Both the position numbers and the translations under genes were made by a program. The notes beneath the pieces were generated by a model, which was not told the origin of the DNA, did no database searches, and saw nothing but the letters and a program-made list of their open reading frames with translations. Of a stretch of 64,000 nt of DNA, positions 32,113-44,178 are shown piece by piece. Source of the DNA: Ligula intestinalis (taxonomy: Eukaryota; Platyhelminthes; Cestoda; Diphyllobothriidea; Diphyllobothriidae); the NCBI GenBank assembly GCA_036362985.1, contig JAYGXS010000002.1, positions 87,110,297 through 87,174,296 of the forward strand, written 5' to 3'. How positions within the stretch are numbered: the stretch's first letter is position 1; every line of letters begins with the position of its first letter.

Positions 32113-34424
32113 CTGTTGTTAGCACTCTTCTGAACTAAAGTGCACAGCGCAAAAAGTACTCGAGTCGGCGACACCAGTTTGGCATAAGCATTTTAAATAA
32201 TTTTAGGACATAAAACGCCAGACAGATAGAATTCTAAAAACAAGGCACTTAAAAGTCATTTAGAAGTCATGACGAAGCCACGAGTGAGCTATGTAATATG
32301 TGCCAAAAAGGAACAGTTACTGCAGAAGGAAAAGAAAATCGGCAATTCTGGTAGGAATTCAGTAATACTATTAAAAAACCAAAAGGTCCTTTGGAAAGCC
32401 GGTTTTCCTAATACCCTTCCTCCAGCACGCGAACGGTATATCCTAGAGCATTTTTTATCTTTCCCCAACTTACCATCTAAGCATAACCTCACGATTACAA
32501 GCAATAGTAGCTTGTGTAGGCCCACTAATTAATCCTTACTACCGCATGGCTTCCTACAAAAACGGCGGTTATAGGCTTTCATGGGTGGGGGAATTAGAGC
32601 ACGCAGAGGAATATATTTTAGTAAATGCTAAATGCATTTTTATTTTAATGTAGATAGAAATGTTGTTGGTGTATATATGTAGATTTTCCTAATCTTTATT
32701 ATCGTTTAACTTATTACGGAAAAACCCGACTATCAAATTGCAGGTTTCTTGAATTTCCCAAAAAATTGAAATGATGGACAGGAGGTCGTCTACTTCAACC
32801 TACCTGAGGGCCGACTTACCTTACATGCGGCACAACTTACTCCCAGCGGCCGCGGGATGCAATTTCGACGGCATTTTTCGCTTTACACTTACTTATAAAC
32901 AGTTCCTTCTCTGCCTATCCTATTTCCCCACTCCACAAAACTCTATAACCAACGTTTTTGCAGGACCGAATGCTGGGACTAGGGGGTATATCAGTGGGCC
33001 TACATTAGCTTCTTTTGCCCTATAACCACTTGTACTGTAAATGACCGCCGTTGACGAGTCGTAAATCCAAGAGTAAAGTCCTAATTTTCGAAGGAGCGTT
33101 CTGTTTTGGAGTTACCATTAAGAGGTACTTCTGTCTCCACCCTTGGGTAAATCTGCCACAAGAGCAGAGGCTTTAAGAAAACACAGGCTAATGCGATATA
33201 CCAAGCAGTGTCCCTGCTTTTTTACGACTCACGAAATATAATTCGTAAATAAAGTTAATCTCTTTGACAACAAGGTGCAGTACGGAATAACCAAAATTCC
33301 TGTTATAAGATCCTCGGTCAGTGCTGGAATAAACGCAAGCGTTAGCTTCATTCATCCCCTGAGTACACTGATAATGCTATCTGAAAACAAAGCGTTAGCG
33401 ACTGAGTTCATGCAACCGAAACTAAATGTCAAAATGCGTTTTAGATTAGGAATGATTAATTAAATGGAACATAATCCCAAACTATTTGATGCACTTGACT
33501 GCTGAACGAACATTCTCTTAGCTTCCTGGAACAAACTGCTTCGATAAGAAAAATACATCTTCATTAGTATGCACTTTTATACTGAGTTGTAGCATCCTTG
33601 CATATTCAAATGTACTTTAGGGAACAGTAAGAAAACATTATTTGTTTTGTTCCCCATTTATAGTAAATCACACCCACTTGCAAATTGTTAACCGAAAGGG
33701 AAGGTGTATTTTAGTTTTTTTTAAAAAGTTTAAAATTCTGAATTGTCATGAGACAGTATAATGTCCATTCAAATCGTATTTCGTGAGTTAATTTATGAGT
33801 GCATCTGACTAAGTATTGCGAAATTGTGTGAGCACTATATTCCTCCTACGTTTCGCCTACAGAAGACTTACTGGTCGTAGACTGATGACCATAAACCTAC
33901 AGGCGCCAGCAGATTGGATTTACAAACATTCCGTAAATGGAAACCCTTTTACAAACAGAAATATACTCTTCCTTTTAAAATATAATGTAAAGGAATCCTC
34001 ATTTACTGCAATCAAGAAGGAATATTCTTGTTCATGCTTTCCATAAAGTATTTTTTAACGTTTAAGGGCATCGAACAGCTATGGAAAAAATTAACACTAC
34101 TTAAGTAGTAACTTATATCGAGAACGGTTATTTCATGAGATAAAAAGACTTTTTTTCGACAGTCAGCATCCTGGTGGGACTGAAATATGTTGAGATTATG
34201 CTCCAAGCTAATAAATATTTTCACTCCACTTGAGTGATCATCTCCAAACGAATATTAGAACAATGATGGACGTTGCATGGGATCGGTCGATAACAATGAA
34301 ACACCTCAGTAGCCTATGCACTTTACTCGAAATTTTGTCTCCGAATGTGCGTGCATCACCAAAAAAGCGACATCGCTAGTTTTTTTGGCTTAATCAGTTG
34401 ACCTAATTGCGAAAAGTTCGCGGC
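32113..34424. other. No recognisable feature
   Basis: ORFs of 60-90 codons occur on both strands (for example 32269-32532 and 32771-33025), but none shows a domain motif, a repeat counterpart or biased composition. Confidence 0.4.
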
Positions 34425-34497
34425 CTCGGTGGCATTCTAACTCACACAGCAGAGTAGGCTTTTGTGCAACCAACGCTCTATCATTGAGCTACGAGAC
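34425..34497 (-). repeat. tRNA-like SINE head (S1 family)
   Basis: Minus strand: TCTCGTAGCTCAATGATAGA with GCGTTGGTTGCAC is a clear A-box and D-arm. Forty bases on, GTGTGAGTTAGAATGCC is a decayed B box. Copies of the downstream part lie at 34670-34750 and 34965-35115 on the plus strand. Confidence 0.5.
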
Positions 34498-34670
34498 TCA
34501 CTTGGATCGATTTTATCCGGCCAGCATACCGCTCGTATGGAATCCACCATTAAGGAACAGCAAGCTGACTGTCCAGGCGGGATTTCCTAAGAAATCATCT
34601 AGCATCCACCAGAATGACTACGAGGCTCACTTGATTGTCAGGCGGGTTTTGCAGATTTGCTTATTTTATT
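34490..34670 (+). repeat. 180-bp repeat shared with 56775-56950
   Basis: CACTTGGATCGAT, CATATGGAATCCAC-like, AAGCTGACTG, ATTTCCTAAG and ATCCACCAGAATGACTAC appear in the same order and orientation at 56775-56950. In both places a tRNA-like head sits next to it, so it is probably the body of the same SINE group. Confidence 0.6.
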
Positions 34671-34750
34671 TGACCCAAAAGCCTTTCCCGCTGTGTGAGT
34701 TCGACAACCACCGAGGCTGCAAATGTTTAAAAATTCGGTCAGCTTGATTA
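34670..34750 (+). repeat. SINE S1 fragment
   Basis: CCGCTGTGTGAGTTCGACAA followed by CCACCGAGGCTGCAA is the B-box end and start of body of the S1 tRNA-like unit, with AATTCGGTCA downstream. Confidence 0.45.
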
Positions 34751-34964
34751 CATATTGATATGTATTATTTTAATTGATTTAGCATGCCCTTAAGATAAAA
34801 AGTATAATCTGCAGAAGCTAGATTGAGAGTGGAGGAGATAAACACTTGCGTCTTCCTTTAATGCTATATTCAGAGGATGTGAATTTGTATCTTTTACAAA
34901 TAATGTTTCATTCATGAACATTTTTGATCCAAATTCGCAGTTGCATACTGCATACTTCAACGTA

Positions 34965-35115
34965 TGATAGAGCGCTGGCTGCGCAAACGCCTTCCCGGCT
35001 GTGTGAGTTCCACTTTTACCGATGCCGCAACTTTTTTACAATTAGGTCACCTGAAAGGGCCGACATAGAGACGGTTTGCAGCTATGTCAGACTAGCGCTT
35101 GACAACTGAGCCTTT
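34965..35115 (+). repeat. SINE S1 copy
   Basis: ATGATAGAGCGCTGGCTGCG, CTGTGTGAGTTCCAC, CGATGCCGCAAC and AATTAGGTCAC follow the S1 order. The first bases of the A box are lost. Confidence 0.45.
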
Positions 35116-35770
35116 AAGATGAAAAAACTCCACCAACATTAAAATGCGTTTTTTAAACAACTGATATTGTTTACTGATCAAAGCGTTCTTTACATCAGTA
35201 CAGTTGAGTGTTCAGACAATGATTCCGAGACCAAACAAAGCAGCGACCGGACGTGCAATTTTTGCGGTATGCCACTATTAGCCAGCCAAGGCGCGACCCC
35301 ACGACTGAGTTGTGAAGCGTTCGAGCTAAGAGCTTATGGGGAGAAGAGGCAGAAGGGAACGAGTGAGCACGCTACCAGGTTGGTAAGCCTTTATAAACCA
35401 GGGAAAAAGAACCTGAAACGCAATCTCCACTGGATACTGCGGGTGAGTTGTAGTAAAGTAGCCAGAAATAATCGTTCCATGTAGTGCTTCCGCTGAGCAG
35501 GTTATGGGATATGCTAGTTCCGTTCTGTCATAGATATTCGCATAGTGGACAGAAATAGATGCAGAAAATAGAGTACTGTCAAAGACATAGAGGAAGGTTT
35601 AATTATTTCAGGCTTAAAAGCCGTGGTGATTCAACGATACCTAACTTCATAGCAAACTCCCTTGTCGCTGCCGATACTCCCTTCGGTGGCCGCTTTGCGA
35701 CTATAAATTGAGGCCCAAGCCACAATGGGACGAGCTTGGACGGTAAACCGATCGATAAATGCCTATGTGT
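35116..35770. other. No recognisable feature
   Basis: An ORF of 105 codons (35167-35484, +) includes SSDRTCNFCGMPLLASQG with a C-x-x-C pair. I know no family for it and see no second zinc ligand pair, so I do not call a gene. Confidence 0.35.
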
Positions 35771-35774
35771 GATC

Positions 35775-35915
35775 GTAATGGGCTAGACAACGCGCCTATG
35801 GCTCGGTGACAGAACGCTAGGCTTGAAGACACTCCCTATCCAAAGAAGCCGGATTCTAAATTCAGGTCTCGAAGACCTGCAAGTGGCCACTGCTGGTTGA
35901 TGGCGGCTTACAAAA
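35775..35915 (+). repeat. tRNA-like SINE (S2 family)
   Basis: ATGGCTCGGTGACAGAACGC is an A-box/D-arm, GCCGGATTCTAAATTCAGG a degenerate B box, followed by CACTGCTGGTTGATGGCGGC. A second copy of the same plan lies at 39366-39470. Confidence 0.45.
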
Positions 35916-37555
35916 TATAAATGACCATCCAATCGTTCCAGCCCCTATTTTGTCGCTACTTTGTCACTGGCTGTGATGACCTCATACGAAAAAACTCGTG
36001 GTTCAATATTCTCGGTGGAAGTGAGCTTCACAGTGTCCTGTATGGTAATGATATGCCTATGTACGGTTTTCTGAAACACGATTTTTATCTGAATGTTGTG
36101 TCGTTTTTTCTTGCTCTTTTCATTCGCCTGCTTATTAAACCACCTCCTGCCTTTTGTGTTTCTCGTGTAATCGTCTAAAGCGTTTTCGAATTTAATCGGT
36201 CTTCTGCCCTTTGCAATATGTATCATCTGAGAAGAGATCTTGATTTGTTTGCTGTTTTAATTTTGCTATGGAATATTCTGAACAATGGCACTTACCTCTT
36301 CTGTCCTTTTGGATGCGCTCTTTAACGCGATTGGCTAAAAATGTCCGGTATACTTTCAGAAGGTATTTTTTAACTCCCACAAACTTAACCACAGCCTTAC
36401 ATATCTCAACGAGGTCGTTTAAAAATTAGGTTAAGGACGGTTTTTTTAGTCATCTCTTCCATACATCTCTTTAACTTCGCTCTCTTTCTCAAGAAAAAGG
36501 GCTCCTATCTTCTCCTTATGCGTGTTGACAAATTTTCTCAGTCGACCATTTGAGAGATCTATTGAATATGTACTTATATTTTTACACGAGGGGGCTGAGA
36601 AAAATTGGGATCGAGTTCTATTCAATTTCTCACGGTCTGTGTGGCAAAGTGACCCATACTCCTTACCCATTAACGTGTCTGTGCTGGTACTTTGATTAAA
36701 TCAAGGTTAGCAGGCGTCAACGCTTCTCGTCATTGTCTAAGGCAACGGGTTTTAAGTGTCTTTATTACCCTGGTTAGTTCTGCCCTAGAACCTAAAATGA
36801 TGCAATGCACAGACGCAACCTTTTTTAGAGGTTTGCCGGAGAGGTACAGAGTGAATGTGACCCATCTTTTTTTCTCGGCTTTCGTACTTGGATGAGCCTA
36901 AAAATATGCCCAAACGGCCATCTGCACTGGAAACAAATGTCCGATAACTTTCTTCTTTGAAAGTGCTGTTAAAAAGTATCTTAGTTTGAAAGTTTCAATA
37001 AGCAAATAAAACGAAAACCAAATTTATGTAAAAAAGCGTACAAAACACGGAAAACCCTAAAATATTCGTCAGAATTTCAAAGAGACTCAGAGAATAATTT
37101 TAATTCAATAACAAAAATAGCAGTATGGAAATTTTCAAAAAATAAAAATATTCTTGCCTTTATTATTTCTGCAGAAATTCATTGCTGTGCTCGGTATAGT
37201 TCAGGTTATTCAAGGTCTATAGTGTTAGGATTATTCCTAAGGAGCTGCTTTGGCGAGTTGTCAGGTCACGGTATCGGTCCGCCCGCAAACAAGGGGCATG
37301 CGCGGACGGGCGCGCATGAAGGAGCCGAGGTCACACGAGGCGGACAAGACAGAGGCTGCTAGATGGCCAATCGAGCCGCTAGGCCCATAAGGTCACAATC
37401 TGATTGGTCCCGTCTATAACCCTCTTAACCATATAGTCCCGTTCACGGGACACAATACACGAATTCCTTTCCTTTACGAACTTGTTCGTTTTCTCCTTGT
37501 TAGACTGATAAAAAGAGACTGGAGTGGCACAAATCTAGCTTGAGAAGCCATTACA
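35916..37555. other. No gene recognised
   Basis: AT-rich with scattered ORFs under 95 codons. Bases 37261-37480 are GC-rich and contain GATTGG (inverted CCAAT) at 37396-37410 and a TATAAC run, resembling the promoter part of the LTR-like repeats elsewhere, but the match is too weak to call. Confidence 0.35.
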
Positions 37556-37579
37556 ATATATATATATATATATATATAT
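37556..37579. repeat. TA microsatellite
   Basis: Twelve TA units. Confidence 0.9.
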
Positions 37580-37889
37580 GTAGTCAGTTGGGCTAAACTT
37601 TATGAGCCACTGCGAGGTTATCGCGTAATGTGCATATGCTGCCAAAGGGCAGACGGTAGTGTAACTTTATGTTGTTATTTACCATACTGATATTACAGAT
37701 AATAGCTAAAAGCCCACATACGAGCAGTGCTGTTGTTGCAATGCACGGATGCAAGGAGTCCGGCCCACCACTGGGTTCTCCAGCTTTCCTCAGTCTGCTT
37801 TCTGGTTGATATATCGATTTTTAAAATATCCGATTTTTAATTTACTTAAAAATTAATTTTTGCGCTCGGTACGATCATTTAATCAGCAC

Positions 37890-38580
37890 AACGTGGTTTT
37901 TAAATTTGCGAAAATTTCCATTGTAAATATCAAAAGATAGGTTGGCGAGCATACGTTTACTTTTGATAAATTCTCTGCAGGCCTAAACTATGCTATTTGA
38001 TGGAAAAATGGGGTCTTTATGTTATCAGGGGCGGTGCGGGTAGGGAATTAAGGGCAAAATGTCAGTGTCTGGACAGGTGATAAGGTGCGCTCGGCTGAAT
38101 TGGGGACTTTTCCGTCTTTGGGGGACCCGATTTCGAGGCTGGTAATAAGCCGTGTGCGGTTGTCCTAGCGACTTTCAACCATGGTAACTGCGGCACTGTT
38201 ACAAAGTTATTTTGAGCGCACAGTCCCGGTCTGCGTAGCCTGATGACAGCTGCTTCTGCTGTAGCCAACAGACGCTGGGCAAGTAATTTTTGATAACTGG
38301 AGGGCCCCTTGTAGATCACTTGGAGAGCCCCTCTGGAATCTACGCTATAGTTCAAGTCTAAATGTGCTCTAAAATAGAATTATTAATGTTCTCTACTTAG
38401 CCCACCTGTAACTATGCCAGAATGTGCTCACTTATTCTTTTGGACAGACGCCGGCTGGTGCGACCAATATATTCTGCTCCACAGGAGCAGGGAAATGAAT
38501 AGATGCGCATAGAAGTGGTCTGAGCTGGCAGTTTGTCCTTTATCCATCTGTATAGGCTGGGCCTAGTCAAGAATAGTATA
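37890..38580 (-). pseudogene. Penelope-like element: GIY-YIG end and 3' UTR
   Basis: On the minus strand the piece begins inside the endonuclease: CSCGAEYIGRTSRRLSKRI, SEHIL, a TAG near 38425 and a noisy stretch. It then opens at 38355-38062 as SRGALQVIYKGPSSYQKLLA, QRLLATAEAAVIRLRRPGLC, AQNNFVTVPQLPW, the conserved PLE C-terminus. The tyrosine/glycine pair of the Y-x-G part of GIY-YIG and the Arg that follows are kept. The 3' sequence to 37890 matches the PLE end at 63290-63640. The RT half is absent. Same lineage as 18356-20386 by its -LPW end. Confidence 0.75.
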
Positions 38581-38604
38581 TGGCGTTGGCTGCTGGAAAG
38601 GTTT

Positions 38605-39110
38605 ATAGGAGCTAAGGCTACGATGGTTATGGCCTTAACACATACAATCTTCCAGACCCTGGTTCATTAGGAGATTGGAGAGAAGACGGTGGAAAGGCGA
38701 GAGTAGACGGAACAGTGTATTGCTTACAGAAAAGTTATGGGAAAGTTGCCAGTCCATCCGGCATGGCTGTACGGCTGGAGGGCGCATGAGCGCGCGGCCT
38801 CCAACCCGTCTCGCTCAAAGCCGATTTCCAAGTGAGGTGTTTAAGTATTCGGGCCAGAAGGCAGAGAGAGGCTAGGTTGGCCTGGAGATTTTGGGCAGAG
38901 AGGCAACTTGCGTCGGGCACGCGTGCAAGCTCCCCATTCGTCGCCTGGTTTTTGAGCGTAGATGCAGGGACCGTGATTGGCTGATCGAGACGTCAAAAAC
39001 CGCGTCGGCGAGCCGTTGGGAAAGTGCACTTCGATGCGAGCTAGTCAGCCAGACACGAGCCGCTACAGGTTTTTCCATACAGCTTGGCTCAGGCGAAATG
39101 TAACTCCTCC
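38605..39110 (-). repeat. LTR-like dispersed repeat, copy 1
   Basis: On the minus strand the unit has CCAATCA at 38980-38974, a GC-rich middle, and the shared end: AATACACTGTTCC, then GGTCTGGAAGATTGT near 38655. Overlapping ORFs up to 89 codons are shadows of the GC-rich part. The 5' part matches 49840-50000 in the opposite orientation. Confidence 0.55.
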
Positions 39111-39365
39111 TTAAAGGTGCGATTCGCTTAAGATTGTTCACTATTATTTCGAAGTTTTCATATATGCGTCTATATCGACGTGCGAGTGCTTATCAATCTT
39201 CTGTATATTTCGGCATTTAACAGGCGTTGGATCGTCTACTATACCTCAAAACGCACAAGAGCTTGTCAAGATAATTTCGAGATTCCTGCTTAGTCATTTT
39301 ATTGGAACCAGGGTACCATCGATGAACGCTCATTCAGGATCATCATTGACCAGACAGTGCCCCCT

Positions 39366-39470
39366 TAGTTCAACGATAGAGTGGTAAACCTGAAGATACT
39401 TCAAAACCTGGATTCGAAACTCAGCTCCCGCATGGCTATGGCTGGCTAATGGCGGCGCCAGGGCTTATGG
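39366..39470 (+). repeat. tRNA-like SINE (S2 family)
   Basis: CTTAGTTCAACGATAGAGTG (A box, D-arm), then CTGGATTCGAAACTC (B box) and a body with GGCTGGCTAATGGCGGC as in the copy at 35775. Confidence 0.45.
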
Positions 39471-40740
39471 ACTTACTCTAGGCAAACCCCCTCTGGATGC
39501 CTTCTAGTTATCTGGTGTCACGACTGCTTCGTTGATTTCTTCTTGAGAATGGGAACCATACACACGGCATATAGTGCTGCAACTGAAAGTGAGAGATATA
39601 ACTAAGATTCGATTGAGAGATTTCAAAAAGTGTTTATGCCATACGTGGATCTGGCGTTTTTTATCAGCAGTAAATCATTCACTCACCGCGAACAACGTCA
39701 CTGTCATTGCGGAGAGCATGCCACTAGCTTGACAGATAATTTTGCCGGGATGGAATACCGTGAATGAGTCATTCTGAGTCCATACAGGATGCAGTCATCT
39801 TAGTGCCATACACTTGCAGTCACTTCTAGTGGGCTTTTAAGCCGTTTTCGGGGCTGGCGGAAGTAAGCGGCGTTGGGAGACCAAGTTAGAGCTGGCAAGA
39901 CAGACAGCTATAAAGTGCTTAAACTGATCTGGTAGGTGCGACGCCAATGATAAATTCTCTCATCATTCTCGTGTACCCAGGATTGCACTCAGGATCATTT
40001 GAAATCCTGTTCGCTTTAGACGGTGGTTGTGTTCAGAGTTTCGAATCTGCTTAGTTGTTGCCGCAATTTTGCGACGCCAAGGTCTCTTGCACAGCACATT
40101 TATGTCGCAGATGGCAGACGCATTAACGCAGGACACAAAGCGTCTAGTGTACTAGTAAAACACGCCAATTAAAGAAGGTAAACAGCAGTTAAACTGAGCG
40201 GCGCAGTTCCTTTGTGCCAATCAGAAAAAAATTGATTTTGTGAGCTGCTAAGGAGATGCTTTTTTTCTGGTAGACCAGTTCTGTAAAAGAGTGTTTTAGA
40301 GATAAAAAAGTGGATCACACTTGCATAACTGAAAGTGGGAAGTACAATTGTCCTTGTCGACAGGATATGAATAGTCCCAATTTATTTAGTTGACTGATTC
40401 AGACGACGTCCCTGAGTTGAGATACGAAATATATAGAGGCACCGCATGCGAGTCTTCGATTAATGCTGAGTTCTAGCAGCCAAAGATCCTGATTTTTCTT
40501 CCGGATCTTGCCAAGAGAATTAGGAGAGTTCAAGTAGAGCTAGTGAAATACGTACATGAAGGTGAAGAAGCTACCAAAGTTCTCCGCCCTTCCCAACTGC
40601 TTTGGTGTTACAGATTCATATCTACCAGTCCTACCACCAAGAAAATTCCCAATCTCACCCTCATTTCGAAGGCGTGACATGGTGGAGATGTGGCGGCCGG
40701 ATTTAGCACTGGTCGTGGATATGTGGATCAGATATGCACA
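39471..40740. other. No recognisable feature
   Basis: No ORF above 62 codons and no repeat counterpart seen. Confidence 0.4.
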
Positions 40741-40741
40741 C

Positions 40742-41920
40742 TGAAGCGCATTCTAGAATTCTGCCAAAGCTTCCAGTAACCGACGGCCGTTTGCTTTTTC
40801 GACTTCGCCGCCGCATTCGATTTTATCCATCGTGAGCCTCTGTGGCGAATAATGGAACTGGATGGAATGCCGACCAAACGCATTGCCATGATTAAAGCCT
40901 ACTATCGGTTTATTACCGCACGAGTTCTGGTCCACAACAGTCTCTCTCAAGTGTTCGATATCCGGTCTGGTGTCCGGCAGGGCTGCGTCCTTTCACTCAT
41001 TCTGTTTAACTACGTCATTGACTGGATTCTCGGCAAGGCCCTACATGAAGAGGGCGGTATTGAGCTTGCACCCGGACACCTTCTAACTGATCTTGACCAC
41101 GCCAATGATATTGCGCTGCTAGCCTCAAGTTTGATGGTCTACAGTCAGTAGGGCCGCGGTTAAATGAGACTGCTATGTTGGTTGACATGTCCATAAATTC
41201 CAGAAAGACGCAGTTATTCTCAAGCCGCATCCCTGACAAGGAGAAGGCAACCCTGGGGATAAATGGATCAACTTTAAGAAGTAGGCAGCTTTAAATACCT
41301 CGAGGGCGAGGCCGCTATTGAATGGGCAGAGAAAAGACGACATTGTCTCCCGTATCGATGCGGCCCGCTGGGTTTTCTCAATCCGTAGAAAGCGCCCATG
41401 GATCTGACGTGACATCTCCATCGCCACGAAGATTCGTGTATACCGTGCATCCATCCGGTCAGTCCTCCTCTATGGATGTGAATGCTGGGCTGTGCATGCT
41501 GAAAATGAACAAAGTCAGGAGGTCTTTGACCACCGGTGCCGGAGGACGATCCTGCGAGTTAAGTTTAGCGACTTCATCTCAAATGAGACAGCTCGCACGC
41601 GCTGCGATCGTATCACGAGGCTATCTCAGGCCATTAAAGAAAGGGGACTGAGGGGGTTTGGATATGTCCTCCGTTGTCCACCCCACGAGCTTTGCTATGT
41701 TGCCCTCAACCCGGCGCCGCAGCCCACCGTGAAACGTCGAAGAGGAGGGCAACTAAGGACTTGGCTGGACACCGTCCATTAAGACATGGAAACAGTTCTT
41801 GGACCTTCAATCTTCTGTTTCCGCCGCTGGCGAAGAGACTGGGTGGAGCTTTCGAGATCCGCTGCCGCCAATCGCCACGCATGGAGAGGTACCGTTCGTG
41901 ACATCATTGAGGCCGGCTAG
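40742..41920 (+). pseudogene. RTE-like LINE reverse transcriptase fragment
   Basis: The plus strand encodes, over two frames, the RT of a different LINE group: DFAAAFDFIHREPLWRIMEL (motif A), FDIRSGVRQGCVLSLILFNY (motif B), then LTDLDHANDIALLASS. The active site there reads HAND instead of YADD, so the first catalytic Asp is lost. After frame changes near 41150-41340 it continues with DDIVSRIDAARWVF, IRVYRASIRSVLLYGCECWA, DHRCRRTILRVKFSDFISNE, RLSQAIKERGLRGFGYVLR and ends near WRGTVRDIIEAG. The order and the WFGHV-like block before RR-x-RGGQ-x-x-TWLD are typical of LINEs common in flatworm genomes. A TAA near 40780 and several shifts make it inactive. No endonuclease part is left. Confidence 0.85.
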
Positions 41921-42344
41921 ATCAGGCATGATCACAGCCGTAACAAGTAGAAGTATCCGAGAAACTAGATTGGTAAAGAGTTAGAATCAGTGAAGCAGAT
42001 CTGGAGCAGGGAACTATTTCGGGTTCTGGCTTGGAAAAATGCAACCTGCATCCAATGTGTCAAAAAGCAATGAGGACGCAAGTCCCTCATCTGGTGCCTC
42101 TAGGCAAAGTTTGGTCCGGAGGATGCTTTTCTTCCCTTGTGAATACTTACTCAATACCCGAACCATGTATTAGTCCGGGAACCTACTACAGCAGAACTTT
42201 AGGTCGAAGTTTAGACGCAGTCTGGGTAAGTATGACTTTTATGGGCACCTAAGTGGGACGCTGGAAAAATAAACGCCTCGCCCACTTGAAGCAGCTGGCC
42301 TTACGATCGATTTTAGGAAAAATAAATATTTCCGTGTTCCAATT
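41921..42344. other. No recognisable feature
   Basis: One 73-codon ORF without motif. Confidence 0.4.
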
Positions 42345-42480
42345 CTAAAATAAACCCCAACATAAAACGGAACTGTGACCGTAATATTGAGCCTAGTCAT
42401 TGCCTAAACCTAAACCCTACAGTTACCAGGAGCCCAACAATTTAGCTAACCCTAACCCTGACCCTTCTCCCAAATTTAGC
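42345..42480. repeat. Degenerate telomere-like tract (C-rich)
   Basis: Includes CCTAAACCTAAACCCTAC and CTAACCCTAACCCTGACCC, variants of the CCCTAA telomere unit, interrupted by unrelated bases. Confidence 0.55.
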
Positions 42481-43790
42481 TTTTCCTGAAGGTGGCGAAA
42501 GCCATGTGAACTGTAACCGGTCCTTGTTCTAAGACGGTCATACAATTCATCCTTACTGAAGTTTGTCCTGTAACCGACAACATAATTTATAAATGTATAA
42601 ATCCTCGTCTGCCTCTTAAGCATTTTAAAGACTTGGTTTCATTTTCTGAGAATAGTTTTATAGGATAAAACGTTTTTGCAGTAAAAAACTAAAGACACAT
42701 ATGAATACTGAGTACTTAAAAATGACAAATATGCCTGGTTTCAAGGTAACCTAAGAAATCGGGCCCTTCGTATGCCGACTAAAGGCTGGCAGGTTACTGT
42801 GAAATGTGTGAAAGAACTCGACTAATTTAAATATGGCAGTAGGCTTTAACCACCTATGACGTCCATTTGCCTACTTCCGGTGTTAGTATATTTGCTTGCT
42901 GTAAAGAACAGACTGCTGACGTGTGCGGCACTGCGGCATGACAAATAAAGTAGAATTTTTAAACCTACAACTGCAATGCTTGACATCTTTGGCGTGGTTA
43001 GACAAATTTGTAGAATCAATTATACTTCCTTAAGTAGCTAGCCTGTGCCTTAATAATTAATAGGTAGGAACGCAAGATGAATAAAATTAAATCTTTGACT
43101 GAGCACTGAGAAGGATGAAATAATCACTTGTACTAGGCTGAGAAAAAAGAGTTGATAAGAATGCTCAAAATGCACCTATAATAATCTCAAAATTTACACT
43201 TTGATTGCTGTATACAGATAAAAATAGCATTTAAAACTATTTACATGTTCAAATTGTATATTTTATTGATTAAAATGCTGGCTAAATCTTTGCCTTTACA
43301 GATCTACATCATTTTTATTGCTAACTCAACGGCACTTGACTAAAACGGAAGTACTAGCAGGAAAGTAATCCAGTGCGCTAATATTTAATCTTTTAAAGGC
43401 AAGGAGAAATTGGCACGAACTTAGCAGATTAAATTCTTGGGACATTAGACAAAGCCCTTTTGAGCGTCATTAATGTAGAGCAGAAGGCAGTCATTAAGAT
43501 TTGCAAATACAAAACATACGAGAGCGGTCTGAAATCTTACAGATTTTACTATTGTGGCCATTAATTTTCATCAGGTCTGTGAATCAAGTAAGAATCCTCG
43601 AGGAAGAATTGCGGTTGCTAAATAATCTTCCAAGGCCATGAAACTGACTCTAAATGACGAACATTTGGTGCGTTTGTCCATAAAAAGTCACCTTCAAGAC
43701 ACCGGGAGATTAAAATGGAAAAATCAGTTTAACGAGGTGTGAACCGTTCGATTAAAAAATTAAAAAGTACTTGCGGTAAGCAAACGTCTG
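42481..43790. other. No recognisable feature
   Basis: AT-rich; no ORF of note and no repeat counterpart seen. Confidence 0.4.
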
Positions 43791-43791
43791 C

Positions 43792-43811
43792 TTTCAAAAT
43801 TTTTTCTTCAG
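43792..43811 (-). other. Weak hammerhead-like core
   Basis: Minus strand: CTGAAGA, AAAAATTTT, GAAAG, followed by CAGACGTTTGC. It resembles the PLE-end core at 63368-63349 (CTGACGA ... GAAA ... AACGC). The A/T hairpin makes chance likely. Confidence 0.2.
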
Positions 43812-43912
43812 GCCTGTACATTTATATTGCTATTGAAATACTTCAAAATAATATGGTCAACTAAAAATATTTGCTTTAGCCAGTATTTCAGCCCGAAGTT
43901 CAATCTGGGTTT

Positions 43913-44178
43913 GAAAAGGCCTGGTTCGTAGGACTTACTCCAAGTTCACGCATTAATTTAATCGAAAATTAAACAAGATTTCTGAATGAAGGAAAAGGTT
44001 TGCGTTCCGGGTATGCTCGACGTGTCTTCTTCCTTAAACAGGCCTGAAAAGGCCTGGTTCCTAGGACTAACTCCAAGTTCGCGCAGTAATTTAATGAGAA
44101 ATTAAACAAGATTTCCGAATGAAGGAAAACGTTAGTGTTCCAGGTATGCTCGACATGTCTTCTTCCTTAAACAAGATT
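43913..44178. repeat. 133-bp tandem duplication
   Basis: Two head-to-tail units, 43913-44045 and 44046-44178, about 93 percent identical by eye, each beginning GAAAAGGCCTGGTTC and ending GACATGTCTTCTTCCTTAAA or close to it. The GTATGCTCGACATGTCTTC part resembles 54985-54930 (minus), so it may come from a PLE end. Confidence 0.85.

Noticed and set aside
35167..35484. ORF with C-N-F-C pair, possible zinc finger
   Set aside because: Only one Cys pair at finger spacing and no recognisable continuation.
38675..39141. Several overlapping ORFs of 60-90 codons
   Set aside because: They lie on both strands of the GC-rich part of an LTR-like repeat and have no shared protein with its other copies.
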